Shown: piece after piece, positions 1 through 8,311 of the stretch | Layout: each line of letters opens with the position of its first letter | Position numbering within the stretch: the stretch's first letter is position 1 | From: Stieleria mannarensis | GTDB taxonomy: Bacteria > Planctomycetota > Planctomycetia > Pirellulales > Pirellulaceae | DNA length: 64,000 bases | Reading direction: 5' to 3' | Assembly: GCF_014154935.1 (NCBI RefSeq) | Contig: NZ_JACEHH010000035.1 | Coordinates: 33,751 to 97,750 of the forward strand | Program-made: the position numbers and the translations under genes | Notes under the pieces: model-generated | What the model was told of the DNA's origin: nothing | The model's database searches: none | Seen by the model: only the letters and a program-made list of their open reading frames with translations

Positions 1-983
1 TCCTTAACGCGAAGTCGAAAGCGCCGGGCGTTGACGCCAAGCTGCAACAGAAAGCGGGTTAGCACCAAGTGCGATGAACCGGTTTCCGTATGACTGCACA
101 TTCGTCGATCCAATTGGTCTAGCTCGTCTGACCACTGGCCTGTGACAATCAAGTCTGGATAGATGGCCAGCAGGTTCGCGGCGAGTTGTGGAGTGAAGAT
201 CGGTCCGATGTCATATTCAGCCGGTGGATCATTTCCCCATCGTTGAATCAATTCTTGCGTTTCAGCATTGCCCGGAAATGGCAGCTCTGGTGGTACGCGA
301 CGTTGCCAATGACAGGCATCAATGTGAGCTTTTGAGCGACCAACAAAATGGTAGACGTAAGATTGCATGACCGGATTGATGGCCCAGGCGGCCGAGTAGA
401 TCATGCTGACGTTGAAATCGGGCGGTAAGAATTTGATGTAGCCCGGATGGTCGTTGTAAAGCTGATTGACGATCAACGACTCGTCGGTGGCTTGATCGCT
501 GGCACCCCACGTCGGAATCAAATGCCGAATGATGCGAGCAAACATTGGCCCGTACATTTCTGTGCCGTACAGATAGAGTCCACCATTGGGATGCAGCCAT
601 GTCGGTGCCGGCCGCACACCGCATCGCTTCGCCCAAATCTCTTGCGCCCGCTGCTGCCAACCTCCATTGTCGATCCGATTATTGGCTGATTGACGCTCGG
701 CAACCATTCCGAATTGCTTCGGGGTCAGCAGATCAAACGGCGAAGGACAGTCCGATCGGATCAACATGTCGTTGTCTAGTTGCAGCACGTGCGCCGGCCC
801 GAACTCTTGATGCACGTGATCGCAGACAAACATCTTCTGCCAGAATGGATGCACCGGTTGAAGGTGATCGTCAATCCAAAGCACCTCCGCGCCCCATCGT
901 TTCGCGGCAGCCTCATAGCTTTCTCGTACGTTCTGCGATGCTCGCCGTGGTGGCAAGTCGAGGACCGCAATCACTCGTTTCAT
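1..983 (-). CDS. Glycosyltransferase-like protein (3' end outside window)
   Basis: The open frame runs from ATG at 983 to the left edge without a stop, so at least 327 residues are present and the C-terminus is missing. The N-terminus (MKRVIAVLDL) followed by a central LQLDNDML motif, which looks like the DxD metal/nucleotide-sugar site of GT-A enzymes, and a later DESLIVNQL stretch suggest a GT8-like or related glycosyltransferase. The ATG overlaps the stop of the upstream GT2 gene (ATGA), so it is the distal gene of a tightly coupled operon. Donor and acceptor cannot be inferred. The family assignment rests on motif layout only and is moderate; the reading frame itself is secure from codon use and overlap. 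Confidence 0.7.
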   Translation of the reverse strand, partial: MKRVIAVLDLPPRRASQNVRESYEAAAKRWGAEVLWIDDHLQPVHPFWQKMFVCDHVHQEFGPAHVLQLDNDMLIRSDCPSPFDLLTPKQFGMVAERQSANNRIDNGGWQQRAQEIWAKRCGVRPAPTWLHPNGGLYLYGTEMYGPMFARIIRHLIPTWGASDQATDESLIVNQLYNDHPGYIKFLPPDFNVSMIYSAAWAINPVMQSYVYHFVGRSKAHIDACHWQRRVPPELPFPGNAETQELIQRWGNDPPAEYDIGPIFTPQLAANLLAIYPDLIVTGQWSDELDQLDRRMCSHTETGSSHLVLTRFLLQLGVNARRFRLRVK

Positions 984-1693
984 TTCCATACAACTTTCTC
1001 CAGTCCGTGTTTGTCCAAACCGGCTTTCAAGAACTCCGGTCGCCGTCGTTGATAGCCGGGCGGGTCGACGTGCTCATGTTTGAACGAGTGATTCAGATCG
1101 ACTGCGACGTTCATGCCGGCGATCTTTGCTCGCCAAAAGAAGTCCCAGTGCTCTTCGACCTTGAGTGACTCGTCCCAGCGGATCGCTTGCAGGATGTCGC
1201 GATAGGCAACAAAGCAGTTGCCGACGTAATGGCACCAGCGAATCGAACGCCGCTGCCGGTAGCTGCCGAATGTGATCCGCAGTGTTCTGCCGTCGACACG
1301 CAACATGCGAGGACGTTCGTCGTTGTTACTGAGCGCCGCCAGCAGGTCGAGATCGTGATGCTTGTTGAGCGTCCCGATTAACACGGGAAGACGCGTTTGA
1401 TTCGTCACTAGATGATCGTCATCGGCGAAGACAACGATCGGTGTGTCGCCAGAATCGAGCAGCCTGTTGCGACCGGCGGAAAGGCCGATGTCGTATTCGG
1501 CCTCGATCAGTCGATCGACCATGGCGGCTTCGTCTGGACAAACGGCCGAGAATCGCAGTTCCGGTTTGCCGTCATCGAGGACGTGGATCAGTGGACGGTG
1601 ATCGCCATAGTGGTCGTGAATACTGCGAACGAGTGCCGCACAGCAATGCGGACGATGGACCGTCTTGATGCAGAAAGTGGCTTGATTACGCAC
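980..1693 (-). CDS. Family 2 glycosyltransferase
   Basis: About 237 residues. It starts with a GT2-like N-terminus (ATFCIKTVHRP), has an acidic VLDDGKPELRFS stretch and a VVFADDDHLV motif that would bind the metal-nucleotide sugar, then VEEHWDFFWRAK in the acceptor half. The open frame continues upstream, but a GTG at 1693 lies behind an AGGAGG Shine-Dalgarno and overlaps the stop of the preceding gene by eight bases, so it is the preferred start. It is clearly paralogous to the next gene upstream (shared FCIKT[V/I]HRP, DDG[K/R]PELRFS, DDDH, EHW[D/E]FF[W/Y]RA), which indicates a local duplication. No membrane segment is seen, so it should be cytoplasmic. The sugar substrate is unknown. Confidence 0.8.
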   Translation of the reverse strand: MRNQATFCIKTVHRPHCCAALVRSIHDHYGDHRPLIHVLDDGKPELRFSAVCPDEAAMVDRLIEAEYDIGLSAGRNRLLDSGDTPIVVFADDDHLVTNQTRLPVLIGTLNKHHDLDLLAALSNNDERPRMLRVDGRTLRITFGSYRQRRSIRWCHYVGNCFVAYRDILQAIRWDESLKVEEHWDFFWRAKIAGMNVAVDLNHSFKHEHVDPPGYQRRRPEFLKAGLDKHGLEKVVWK

Positions 1694-2450
1694 GGACGAT
1701 TTGACCTCCTGGATATCGCAACGAATGGAAACCGTGTTTGCGAAGCCCCATCGCACGAAACTTCGCTCTGCCACGCAGGTCGCGGTAGCCAGTGCCTGCG
1801 ACATGGGCGTGGACGACAGAACAATCGGTGGCGACCGCGATTTGCAGATTGGCGAGGTGACTCGCTCGGTAGAAGAACTCCCAGTGCTCGTACGTCTTCA
1901 GGGCCTCGTCCCAACGGAGCGTTGCGATCGTTTCCTTGCGAGCGAGGAATGCGTTGCTGACCATGTCGCACCAGGCGACCGATCCAATTCGCTTCTTTTC
2001 ACCGCGATGCATCCAGATGCGATTGCCGTTCATCAGCGGCGAGAGCATCGTAGGGCGACCGCCGCCTCCTTGCCGGACGGCGAGAACGTCGAGTTCGTGC
2101 GCCGTGAAGTACTCGCAAACGCGGTCAATGTGAAAATCCGCGGTGATAACGTGATCGTCGTCGAGCAGAAAGATGTGCTCGGTCTGCGCCGCGTCGATCG
2201 CAGCATTGCGTCCGACTCCAACGCCCACATCGTGCCGATCCAGGTTGATGACCGTGCAATGCTTGGCGGTTTCAGGATACTTTTCGCTGAAGCGAAGTTC
2301 GGGGCGACCGTCATCGACGACGACAATGGTCGGGTCGGCGATTTGCTCGCGCAGCGACTGGACCAGCCGATGGCAGGACCAAGGCCGGTGAATCGTCTTG
2401 ATGCAGAACGTGATGTCTACCGTTGAAATGCTTTTTGCCATGATGCTCAC
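1686..2450 (-). CDS. Family 2 glycosyltransferase (paralogue of its neighbour)
   Basis: 254 residues from a GTG start at 2450, or about 251 from the ATG at 2441. Motifs in order: ITFCIKTIHRPW, TIVVVDDGRPELRFS, VGRNAAIDAA, IFLLDDDHVI (DxD-like site) and TYEHWEFFYRAS. This is the GT-A layout of GT2 enzymes. The GTG overlaps a TGA ending a short upstream reading frame (GTGA), consistent with translational coupling. It shares its whole motif set with the gene directly downstream, so the two arose by tandem duplication. Expected role: transfer of a sugar to a glycan or protein acceptor; which one is not visible. Confidence 0.8.
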   Translation of the reverse strand: MSIMAKSISTVDITFCIKTIHRPWSCHRLVQSLREQIADPTIVVVDDGRPELRFSEKYPETAKHCTVINLDRHDVGVGVGRNAAIDAAQTEHIFLLDDDHVITADFHIDRVCEYFTAHELDVLAVRQGGGGRPTMLSPLMNGNRIWMHRGEKKRIGSVAWCDMVSNAFLARKETIATLRWDEALKTYEHWEFFYRASHLANLQIAVATDCSVVHAHVAGTGYRDLRGRAKFRAMGLRKHGFHSLRYPGGQIVRA

Positions 2451-2590
2451 CCAAACTTCCGGAGATCTGGATTGACGTGTTCGATCGCCGATTGGATTTC
2501 ATCCGGAGTCGGCGTGATGCCGAGGAACTCGACCAGATTGCCGATCACCTCCTCGGGATACGTCAGCGTCCCAGGAATAGCCTCGCGTCT
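2447..2590 (-). pseudogene. C-terminal remnant resembling a sulfotransferase
   Basis: In the +1 frame relative to the tail of the thioredoxin-fold gene, 47 codons follow an in-frame TAA at 2591-2593 and read RREAIPGTLTYPEEVIGNLV, then a segment with EFLGITPTP and VNPDLRKFG. A hydrophobic helix followed by FLGI and a final PDLR-type end is typical of P-loop sulfotransferase C-termini. There is no good start codon. Its stop overlaps the start of the GT2 gene as GTGA, which suggests the frame was once translated in this operon. Either it is the end of a deleted sulfotransferase, or a frameshift near 2580 separates it from the upstream gene. Weak family assignment. Confidence 0.4.
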
Positions 2591-3326
2591 TTAGCGCGCC
2601 GGTTCGTTGGGCCTGCCGCGTTTGTTGATAGAGTTCGTATCCGTGACGCAGATCGTCGAAGAGTTCACGAGCAGTTGACGGCAACATGGTGTGACCGGCC
2701 GCATGAACATGTCCGCCTGTCGAGTCCTGGAATAGCACCACAGGGAATTGATTTGCCGGGACAATGTCCGCATATCGCGTTCGATACAGTGCATTGGATT
2801 CAGTGTAGACCTGAAATGCACACTTCGATTTCAACTTCACCAGGTTTGGGTCCGTGTTGAACCAGTCAAGCAGACGCTGGCTTTTGGCGTCACTGGCAAC
2901 GAACAAGGCGATTTGATAGCGATTCTTCGCTTGTTCGGGCGGCGTCACGGGTCGCGTGCTGCTCGACGCGGGGGTGACGATGATCGGAGCTGGAACCGTT
3001 GGAGCTGTTGGCACCACACGATAGGGCTGCACAATTCGATGCGGCTCCGCAGCGGGAATCGTGTTCGGCGGACAGGGCGGGCAGTAACCAGACTGCTGTT
3101 TCAGCTCGCCCTGTGCTTCCAAGTTGACACGCGAAGGTTGCGGCAACTGTTGGATTCGCGATCCAACCTCGCTGGTTGGTTGTGCCGGCGGCAATTGCCA
3201 GGATTCGCTCGTGTCGACTGCCGGTGTTCGGTGCAATGCCGTGAACACCACTCCGAGCATCACCGCATGCAGCACTGCGACTACAATCAGGCCGACGCTC
3301 AGCCGGATTCGGATTTCATCTTTCAT
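2499..3326 (-). CDS. Membrane-anchored protein with thioredoxin-like domain
   Basis: 275 residues from ATG 3326, which overlaps the end of the upstream lipoprotein gene by 11 bases. Residues about 8-30 form one N-terminal membrane helix (VGLIVVAVLHAVMLGVVF), followed by a proline-rich linker of roughly 100 residues containing a CPPCPP cluster. A predicted alpha/beta domain follows: YQIALFVASDA, then KCAFQVYTESNALYRTRYAD, then QFPVVLFQDSTGGHVHAAG. The cis-proline-like FPVV and overall order suggest a thioredoxin fold, but there is no CxxC in that domain. It would face the periplasm. The last about 30 residues overlap another conserved-looking frame and are probably not native. Function unknown. 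Confidence 0.6.
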   Translation of the reverse strand: MKDEIRIRLSVGLIVVAVLHAVMLGVVFTALHRTPAVDTSESWQLPPAQPTSEVGSRIQQLPQPSRVNLEAQGELKQQSGYCPPCPPNTIPAAEPHRIVQPYRVVPTAPTVPAPIIVTPASSSTRPVTPPEQAKNRYQIALFVASDAKSQRLLDWFNTDPNLVKLKSKCAFQVYTESNALYRTRYADIVPANQFPVVLFQDSTGGHVHAAGHTMLPSTARELFDDLRHGYELYQQTRQAQRTGALKTRGYSWDADVSRGGDRQSGRVPRHHADSG

Positions 3327-3930
3327 CAATGACCTCGTAGCTTCGATATGGCAAGGAACTGGCGGGGTCTTCCATCACCGTCAGGGCGAACCCGCCGTAG
3401 CCGGCCCAAAGACGCACGAACTGTTCACGCGGTGTGAGTTCAAATCGGCCGGGATAGTTGTTGTCGAGAATGGCTGCGTATTGCCGGCCGTCGCGATTGA
3501 CCCAACCGACGAAGGTGCAGCAGTGGGCTGGCTTCCACCACAGAATCGCGCCGCGCCGCGTCGCCGTTGCCCAGTCAAGGAAACGAGGATCCGCTTTGAC
3601 GGTGTAGCTGTAGTCGATGTCGGCAGCATCAAGTCGGTTTCGTAATCGTGAATCCCATTCACCGTCGCTGTAGGTCGCCCGCCAGCGCTCGCCGAGTTCA
3701 AACTCGTTGAGCCAGCGAAGGTGATTCACCAGCGACGCGTGAACACAGCTACCTTGGTTGAGACGCCCCGTCCAATTTCGTTGATGCAACTGAGTGGGAA
3801 GATTGGCGATCGGTTGTTCGGGCGGAGGTGCCGGCAGCGAGCGGACTTGAACATCGCCCTCCGGCAAACAGCCCGTGCAAATCAGCAGCAAGCATGCGAC
3901 GACAAACCATGCGAGTTTGTATCTCCGGTT
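3316..3930 (-). CDS. Lipoprotein with papain/C39-like Cys-His core (5' end disrupted)
   Basis: The recognisable part begins with a lipoprotein signal (KLAWFVVACLLLICTGC; lipobox LICTGC). It continues with NQGSCVHASLVNHLRW (candidate nucleophile Cys), AHCCTFVGWV (candidate His) and AAILDNNYPG (candidate Asn/Asp), the order found in papain-like and C39-type peptidases. About 200 residues are supported. No credible start lies just upstream of the signal peptide: the frame stays open to 4422 only because it runs antisense to an amidoligase fragment. The native start was probably lost at a junction near 3905. If expressed, it would be an outer-membrane-attached or periplasmic hydrolase. The peptidase call is inferred from motif spacing only. 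Confidence 0.5.
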   Translation of the reverse strand, partial: NRRYKLAWFVVACLLLICTGCLPEGDVQVRSLPAPPPEQPIANLPTQLHQRNWTGRLNQGSCVHASLVNHLRWLNEFELGERWRATYSDGEWDSRLRNRLDAADIDYSYTVKADPRFLDWATATRRGAILWWKPAHCCTFVGWVNRDGRQYAAILDNNYPGRFELTPREQFVRLWAGYGGFALTVMEDPASSLPYRSYEVIDER

Positions 3931-4452
3931 CTTCGCGGCTACGAAGGACTCGCCAACGTAGAGACCGCGGTGGACGCGATCAAAGAACGCGGCGCACGGG
4001 TTAACGAATCTTGCGGCCTGCACGTAACGGTTTCCTGGAACGGCGACGCCGCGGCCTTGGCCCGACTGATTTCGCTGATCGCGAACCACGAACGAGCCAT
4101 CTACGCTTCGACCGGCACCAAACGCCGCGAACGAACCCACTGGGCAAAGCAAATCAAAAGCTACGGCAATAAAGACGCCGCGAAGACCCGCTGCGAACGA
4201 GACCGCTACCACCTTCTCAACCTCACGCACCTGGCCGCCGGCCGAAACCGAATCGAGATTCGGGCCTTCGCCGGAACGCTCAACAAGACGAAACTGATCG
4301 GATACATCCAAATGATTTTGGGCTTGGTAGAACTCGCCCTCAATACGAAACGCTGCAGCGGATGGGATTACGCCAAGAAGCCTGGCACGAAGAGTTGCTG
4401 GGACCGACCGGATGCCGGCCACGGCGAAACGGAACTCAACCGGCTCTTCTAG
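3901..4452 (+). pseudogene. Amidoligase gene fragment, truncated at both ends
   Basis: The frame carries the core of the amidoligase family (COOH-NH2 ligase superfamily): CEFVSPVLRGYEGL, then RVNESCGLHVTVSW, and later IEIRAFAGTLN. The family motifs normally read EIVSPxLxG and NxSCGxHVHV; here the second HV is TV. The N-terminal beta strands and substrate loop that should precede CEFVSP are missing; upstream sequence in this frame is antisense to the lipoprotein gene. At the 3' end GETELNRLF stops where family members continue. Intact members ligate amino acids or peptides and are common on phages and plasmids. This piece looks like debris of such an element. Confidence 0.65.
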
Positions 4453-4747
4453 GCATCGTAATCTGCGTTGTCAGTTCATCAATTGCTTCCTGCAGTGACG
4501 AGACCCCAGCATGCTCGCGTCCCAACACGTTGGCCACTCGCATCAATCCGTCGACATCCTTGGTCCCTGATTCGAGCGCTGCAACGACCTCGTGAACACG
4601 TTGTGACCGGCCATCTGTGGGGATTCGCGACCAGTAGTCGCGTTGTTGCTCAAAAACGCTTCTGGCATAGGTTGGGTCGTTTTCTCCGACGATCGCTGAC
4701 CATCGAACGACTCGGTAGTGCCATTTAAGAAAGTCAACTTCGGACAT
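4436..4747 (-). pseudogene. Unrecognised ORF fragment between two broken genes
   Basis: A 103-residue frame with protein-like composition (for example FLKWHYRVVRWSAIVGENDP and VHEVVAALESGTKDVDGLMR) lies between the amidoligase fragment and the HsdR fragment, on the opposite strand to both. The ATG at 4747 has no clear Shine-Dalgarno. The last six residues are antisense to the amidoligase tail and upstream codons are antisense to HsdR, so both ends coincide with junctions. I do not recognise the family. It may be an intact small gene or the surviving piece of a larger one. Confidence 0.4.
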
Positions 4748-6874
4748 TTGCGACGGATTGCATCGGTAGCACGCGACCCAGGCTATCTCCTTTGCTACGG
4801 CGTGAACCATTTCGATCTGATCGTCATCGACGAAGCTCACCGCAGCGTTTATCAGAAGTACCGAGCGATCTTCGAGTACTTCGATTCGTTGCTTCTGGGT
4901 TTGACCGCGACGCCGCGCGACGAGGTGGATCGTGACACCTACGGGCTATTTGGTTTGGAATCGGGGAACCCTACCTTCGCCTACGAACTTGACCAAGCGA
5001 TCAGCGATGGTTTTCTGGTCGGATTCAAGGCGATTTCGGTGCCACTGAAGTTTCAGCGTGACGGCGTGAAGTACGACGAGCTGAGCGACGACGAAAAGCT
5101 CGAATACGAAGAGAAGTTCTACGATGACGAGACCGGCTCGCTGCCTGCGGCGATCGAGTCGCCAGCGGTCAACAAGTGGTTGTTCAACCAGGACACGGTT
5201 GATCGTGTTTTGAAAAAGCTGATGACGGATGGGTTGAAAGTGGGCGGTGGCGACCGCATCGGCAAGACGCTGATCTTTGCCAAAAACCACGATCACGCTG
5301 AATTCATCGTCGAACGATTCAACAAGAACTTTCCCAAGACGGCGGGCAAGACTGCCCGCGTGATCGACAACCATGTGAAGTATGCTCATACGTTAATCGA
5401 CGATTTTTATATCGCGGACAAGGCCCCGCTGGTCGCCGTATCGGTCGACATGATGGACACCGGCATCGACGTGCCCGAAATCGTGAACCTGGTGTTCTTC
5501 AAGATCGTTCGCTCGAAGACGAAGTTCTGGCAAATGATCGGCCGGGGGACTCGGCTGTGCCCAGATTTGTTTGGCCCAGGAAAAGACAAGACCGAATTCT
5601 ACATCTTCGATTATTGCCAAAACCTTGAGTTCTTTGGGCAGCGCCCCGACGGCTACGACGCACCACTACAAGACTCGATCAAGACCAAGATTTTTCGGCG
5701 GCGGCTGCAAGTTGCTCATCAATTGCCGGCATCCGCTCCAAGCACGGATCATGCCGCCGACGCGACGCTACGCATCGGCTCCGAGTCCGAGTGGCGTGAA
5801 CTGCCCGAAGCGTTCCACACCAGCAGCGAGAAAGAACTGGGCCAGTTGACCGAGCTGCGCCACGACTTGGTCGATCAGATGCATGAAGTCGTGACCAAGC
5901 TCGATACCGACAACTTCATTGTTCGGCCTAAACGTCGCTACGTCGAAAAATTCTCCAATCGCGATAACCTCAGCAAGCTTTCGCCCGAGGACGTGCTTGA
6001 TCTGGACCAGAATATCGCTCCGTTGCCGTACGAAGACGATGACGAGGAGATGGCAAGGCGTTTCGATCTGTTGATGCTCAGCATGCAGCTAGCGATCCTG
6101 GAAACCTCGCCCAGGCAGGCTCGCTATCAGCGGCAAGTCATTTCACTAATGGGGAACCTGGAGGAAAAACAAGCAATCCCAGCCGTTGCCAAAGAACTCG
6201 AGTTGATCTTGGAGTTGCAGCGAGATGAGACTTGGCAAAACATCACTTTGCCGATGTTGGAATTGGCCCGGAAGAAGCTGCGTGATCTGATCAAGTTCAT
6301 CGACCGCACCGGTTCCCAGGAAACCGTCTACACCAACTTCATGGATGATGAAGGCGACGAAGTCGAGATCACCGGTTTGGTGCAAGCTGATCCAGGGCTG
6401 GCAAACTACCGGCTTCGCGTCGAGCGTTTCATTCGTGAGCATGAAACACACCCCACCATTGCACGGATCAAGAACAACCTACCGTTGCACGCCGGCGACA
6501 TCGACTCACTCGAAGCCATCCTGTTTGCCGATGACGGCCCCGGAACCCGAGACGAGTTCATTGAAACCTACGGCAGCGACGAGCCGCTTGGTGTTTTGGT
6601 GCGAAGGATTGTGGGGCTCGATCGCACCGCGGCAAAAGCAGCCTTGGCCGACTTCCTTGCTGAAGGTCAATACTCAGCGGACCAAATTCGGTTTGTCGAT
6701 TTGGTCATCGACCACCTCGTCGACAATGGCCTGATCGACCTTGCACAGCTCTTCGAGCCGCCCTTCACCGACATTCACGCTGAGGGCGTCGCCGGTGTCA
6801 TGGGCGAAAACGCCGAAACATTCATTGGTGCAGTGCGTCGGATTAACGCGAATGCCACTGGTGTCGCTCAGTGA
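4718..6874 (+). pseudogene. hsdR: Type I restriction enzyme R subunit, 5'-truncated (HsdR, EcoEI type)
   Basis: 718 codons are open. Family similarity starts only at about residue 27 (position 4796) with YGVNHFDLIVIDEAHRSVYQ, the DEAH motif II, followed by LLLGLTATPRDEVDR (motif III), KTLIFAKNHDHAEFIVERF, VSVDMMDTGIDVPEIVNLVF and QMIGRGTRLCP (motif VI), and an EcoEI-type C-terminal domain ending LFEPPFTDIHAEGV. The N-terminal nuclease domain and Walker A segment, several hundred residues in intact HsdR, are absent, so ATP-driven translocation and cleavage should be lost. No hsdM or hsdS is present. It is most likely a relic, though the remaining frame is clean, so loss may be recent. Confidence 0.8.
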
Positions 6875-7245
6875 AGTTGAACAGCCGAATATGTTCGATC
6901 GCGCTACTCTGCGTTTTGTTCATCGCCGCTGGCATCAATCACTTTGTGTCGCCGGGCGTTTACCTGAAGATCATGCCGGACTATTTGCCTTGGCCGTTGC
7001 CATTGGTTTACGTCTCTGGGTTCTTTGAGTTGCTTGGTGGCGTTGGCTTGGCGGTGCCACGAATGCGGCGAGCGGCGGGGTGGGGATTGATCGCACTGCT
7101 TGTTGCCGTCTTCCCAGCGAACGTGGATATGCTGATGAACGCGGGCCAGTTTCCGGCGATCCCGGTTTGGGCACTGGTTGCTCGGCTGCCTCTGCAGGGT
7201 GTGCTAATCGCTTGGGTTTGGTGGGCGGCAGTGAAATCGCGATGA
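6871..7245 (+). CDS. DoxX-like four-helix membrane protein
   Basis: 124 residues from GTG 6871, overlapping the HsdR stop as GTGA. Four hydrophobic segments are visible (around residues 8-22, 44-62, 70-90 and 100-118). Features FIAAGINHFVSPGVYLKIMP near the N-terminus and GFFELLGGVGL in the second helix match the DoxX/DoxD-like family, whose members sit in the cytoplasmic membrane and have been linked to redox or thiol homeostasis; the precise role is unknown. Overlap with a restriction-gene relic suggests it was part of the same transcription unit. Confidence 0.75.
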   Translation: MKLNSRICSIALLCVLFIAAGINHFVSPGVYLKIMPDYLPWPLPLVYVSGFFELLGGVGLAVPRMRRAAGWGLIALLVAVFPANVDMLMNAGQFPAIPVWALVARLPLQGVLIAWVWWAAVKSR

Positions 7246-7571
7246 TGTTCGCGTCTCCCAGCTATTCTCAGTGTCTCTAAATCAGATGACCCGGCAAACG
7301 GCGTTTGGGCTCTGTTTCGGTGGGTCGCTACGAAGTGGGTGATTGGAAACGTCGCGATTTTCAGGGGCAAACGCGGTTCTCAACTGGACCGAAAGGGAGG
7401 TCGCTACGGCTCCTAACCCAAACCGGCTAAGACACAGAGAACGTAAGAATTCTGGCCCAGAAACCGAAATCCGGCCGCGAGTGCCGGCCTGAGTGTTCTC
7501 AGGATTCTGAGACGACAGAGAAACCTCCGCCACGAACATCGACGCAAGTCGTGCGTAGACAGCGGGATAAA
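7246..7571. other. Intergenic, no gene recognised
   Basis: About 325 bases between the DoxX-like gene and the terminator of the tRNA-Met unit. Short open frames here have no protein-like pattern or start context. No repeat of the families seen elsewhere was recognised. Confidence 0.5.
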
Positions 7572-7612
7572 ACGAAAAAAGCCGATGCGGAGCACGCATC
7601 GGCTTTTCGTTA
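7572..7612 (-). terminator. Rho-independent terminator after tRNA-Met
   Basis: Read on the minus strand the element is a nine-base-pair GC-rich stem (GCCGATGCG / CGCATCGGC) with loop TGCTC followed by TTTTTT. It begins about 40 bases downstream of the tRNA 3' end and extends as a longer near-palindrome (AACGAAAA on one side, TTTTCGTT on the other), so it may also work in the other direction. Confidence 0.8.
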
Positions 7613-7650
7613 ACCGTTGGGTCAGAACTTGTTCCAACCTTTCAGAGAAG

Positions 7651-7724
<74 letters not shown>

Positions 7725-7892
7725 CCGAAGTTATCGTCGATCGACTCGCCGGCGCCTAGCCGTTTCGATTCGAAAGTGAAAATTTCTTGAAGATGATTTC
7801 GGCAGCGCTAGAACTCCAACCGCGCAGCAGCAACGGAAGGGGAGACGGTTTCATTTCCTTACGTTGACTGAAGGTGCGACCGGCTCTTCAAA

Positions 7893-7923
7893 CCGTATCA
7901 TTCTGCCCCGTATCATTCTGTCA
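7893..7923 (-). repeat. Dispersed module (AATGAT / CGGGGCAGAATGAT)
   Basis: The minus-strand sequence contains GAATGATACGGGGCAGAATG followed by ATACGG, nearly identical to 17057-17080 on the plus strand. The word AATGAT occurs twice per module. Both copies lie next to a GGTAGGAA-type hairpin module, suggesting one composite element. Confidence 0.6.
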
Positions 7924-7972
7924 TCGGTCTGCTGATTCCGGCCGGCGTGACAGAACACGTTTGAGGGGTAGC

Positions 7973-8061
7973 GTGGTAGGAAGATTTCGGAGGTAGGAAA
8001 ATTTTCCTCACCGAAGGGATGGGGCGATTCCGCCATCTTCTTACCCCAAAATCTTCTTACC
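7973..8061. repeat. GGTAGGAA-type inverted repeat
   Basis: The left arm (GGTAGGAAGATTT at 7975-7987) and right arm (AAATCTTCTTACC at 8049-8061) match at 12 of 13 bases when paired. An inner pair of similar arms (AGGTAGGAAAAT and ATCTTCTTACCCC) lies inside. Related elements are at 16914-16990, 15481-15521 and 27240-27339. Confidence 0.65.
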
Positions 8062-8235
8062 AATTTTCAAGAACGCGGGACCGCTTGCGCGAACCGGACA
8101 ATGCTGCTTGTGTCTCGTCGAGTGATCGCTTCTGTGAGTCGACAGCCCTTTGCAAAACGCATGCTGCTGAATTCTGAACAACCGCGAAATGCCGACGTTC
8201 ACTCAGCCCGGGGACAACATGGGAACAAGCGAAAT

Positions 8236-8294
8236 TGACAGGCTGGAAGCCTATCCCACGGGAATGAGCCGCTCGCTTACGCGTCCCGCTGGCA
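8236..8294 (+). repeat. GACAGGCTGGAAGCCT repeat plus CGCTCGCTTACGC module
   Basis: Two modules follow one another. TGACAGGCTGGAAGCC plus TATCCCACG (8236-8260) matches 17080-17104. GAGCCGCTCGCTTACGCGTC then CCGCTGGCA (8266-8294) is the reverse complement of the element at 54014-54044. Both are GC-rich palindromic words typical of planctomycete intergenic repeats. Confidence 0.6.
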
Positions 8295-8311
8295 TTTGGT
8301 GTGGCGAGAAC

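Larger units (their letters stand above)
7725..8311. other. Intergenic region filled with repeat modules
   Basis: Between tRNA-Met and the P-II gene there is no convincing coding region. It holds three repeat modules described separately (7893-7923, 7973-8061, 8236-8294). The tRNA-Met promoter should lie just above 7724 on the minus strand, but no clear -10/-35 pair was identified. Confidence 0.5.
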
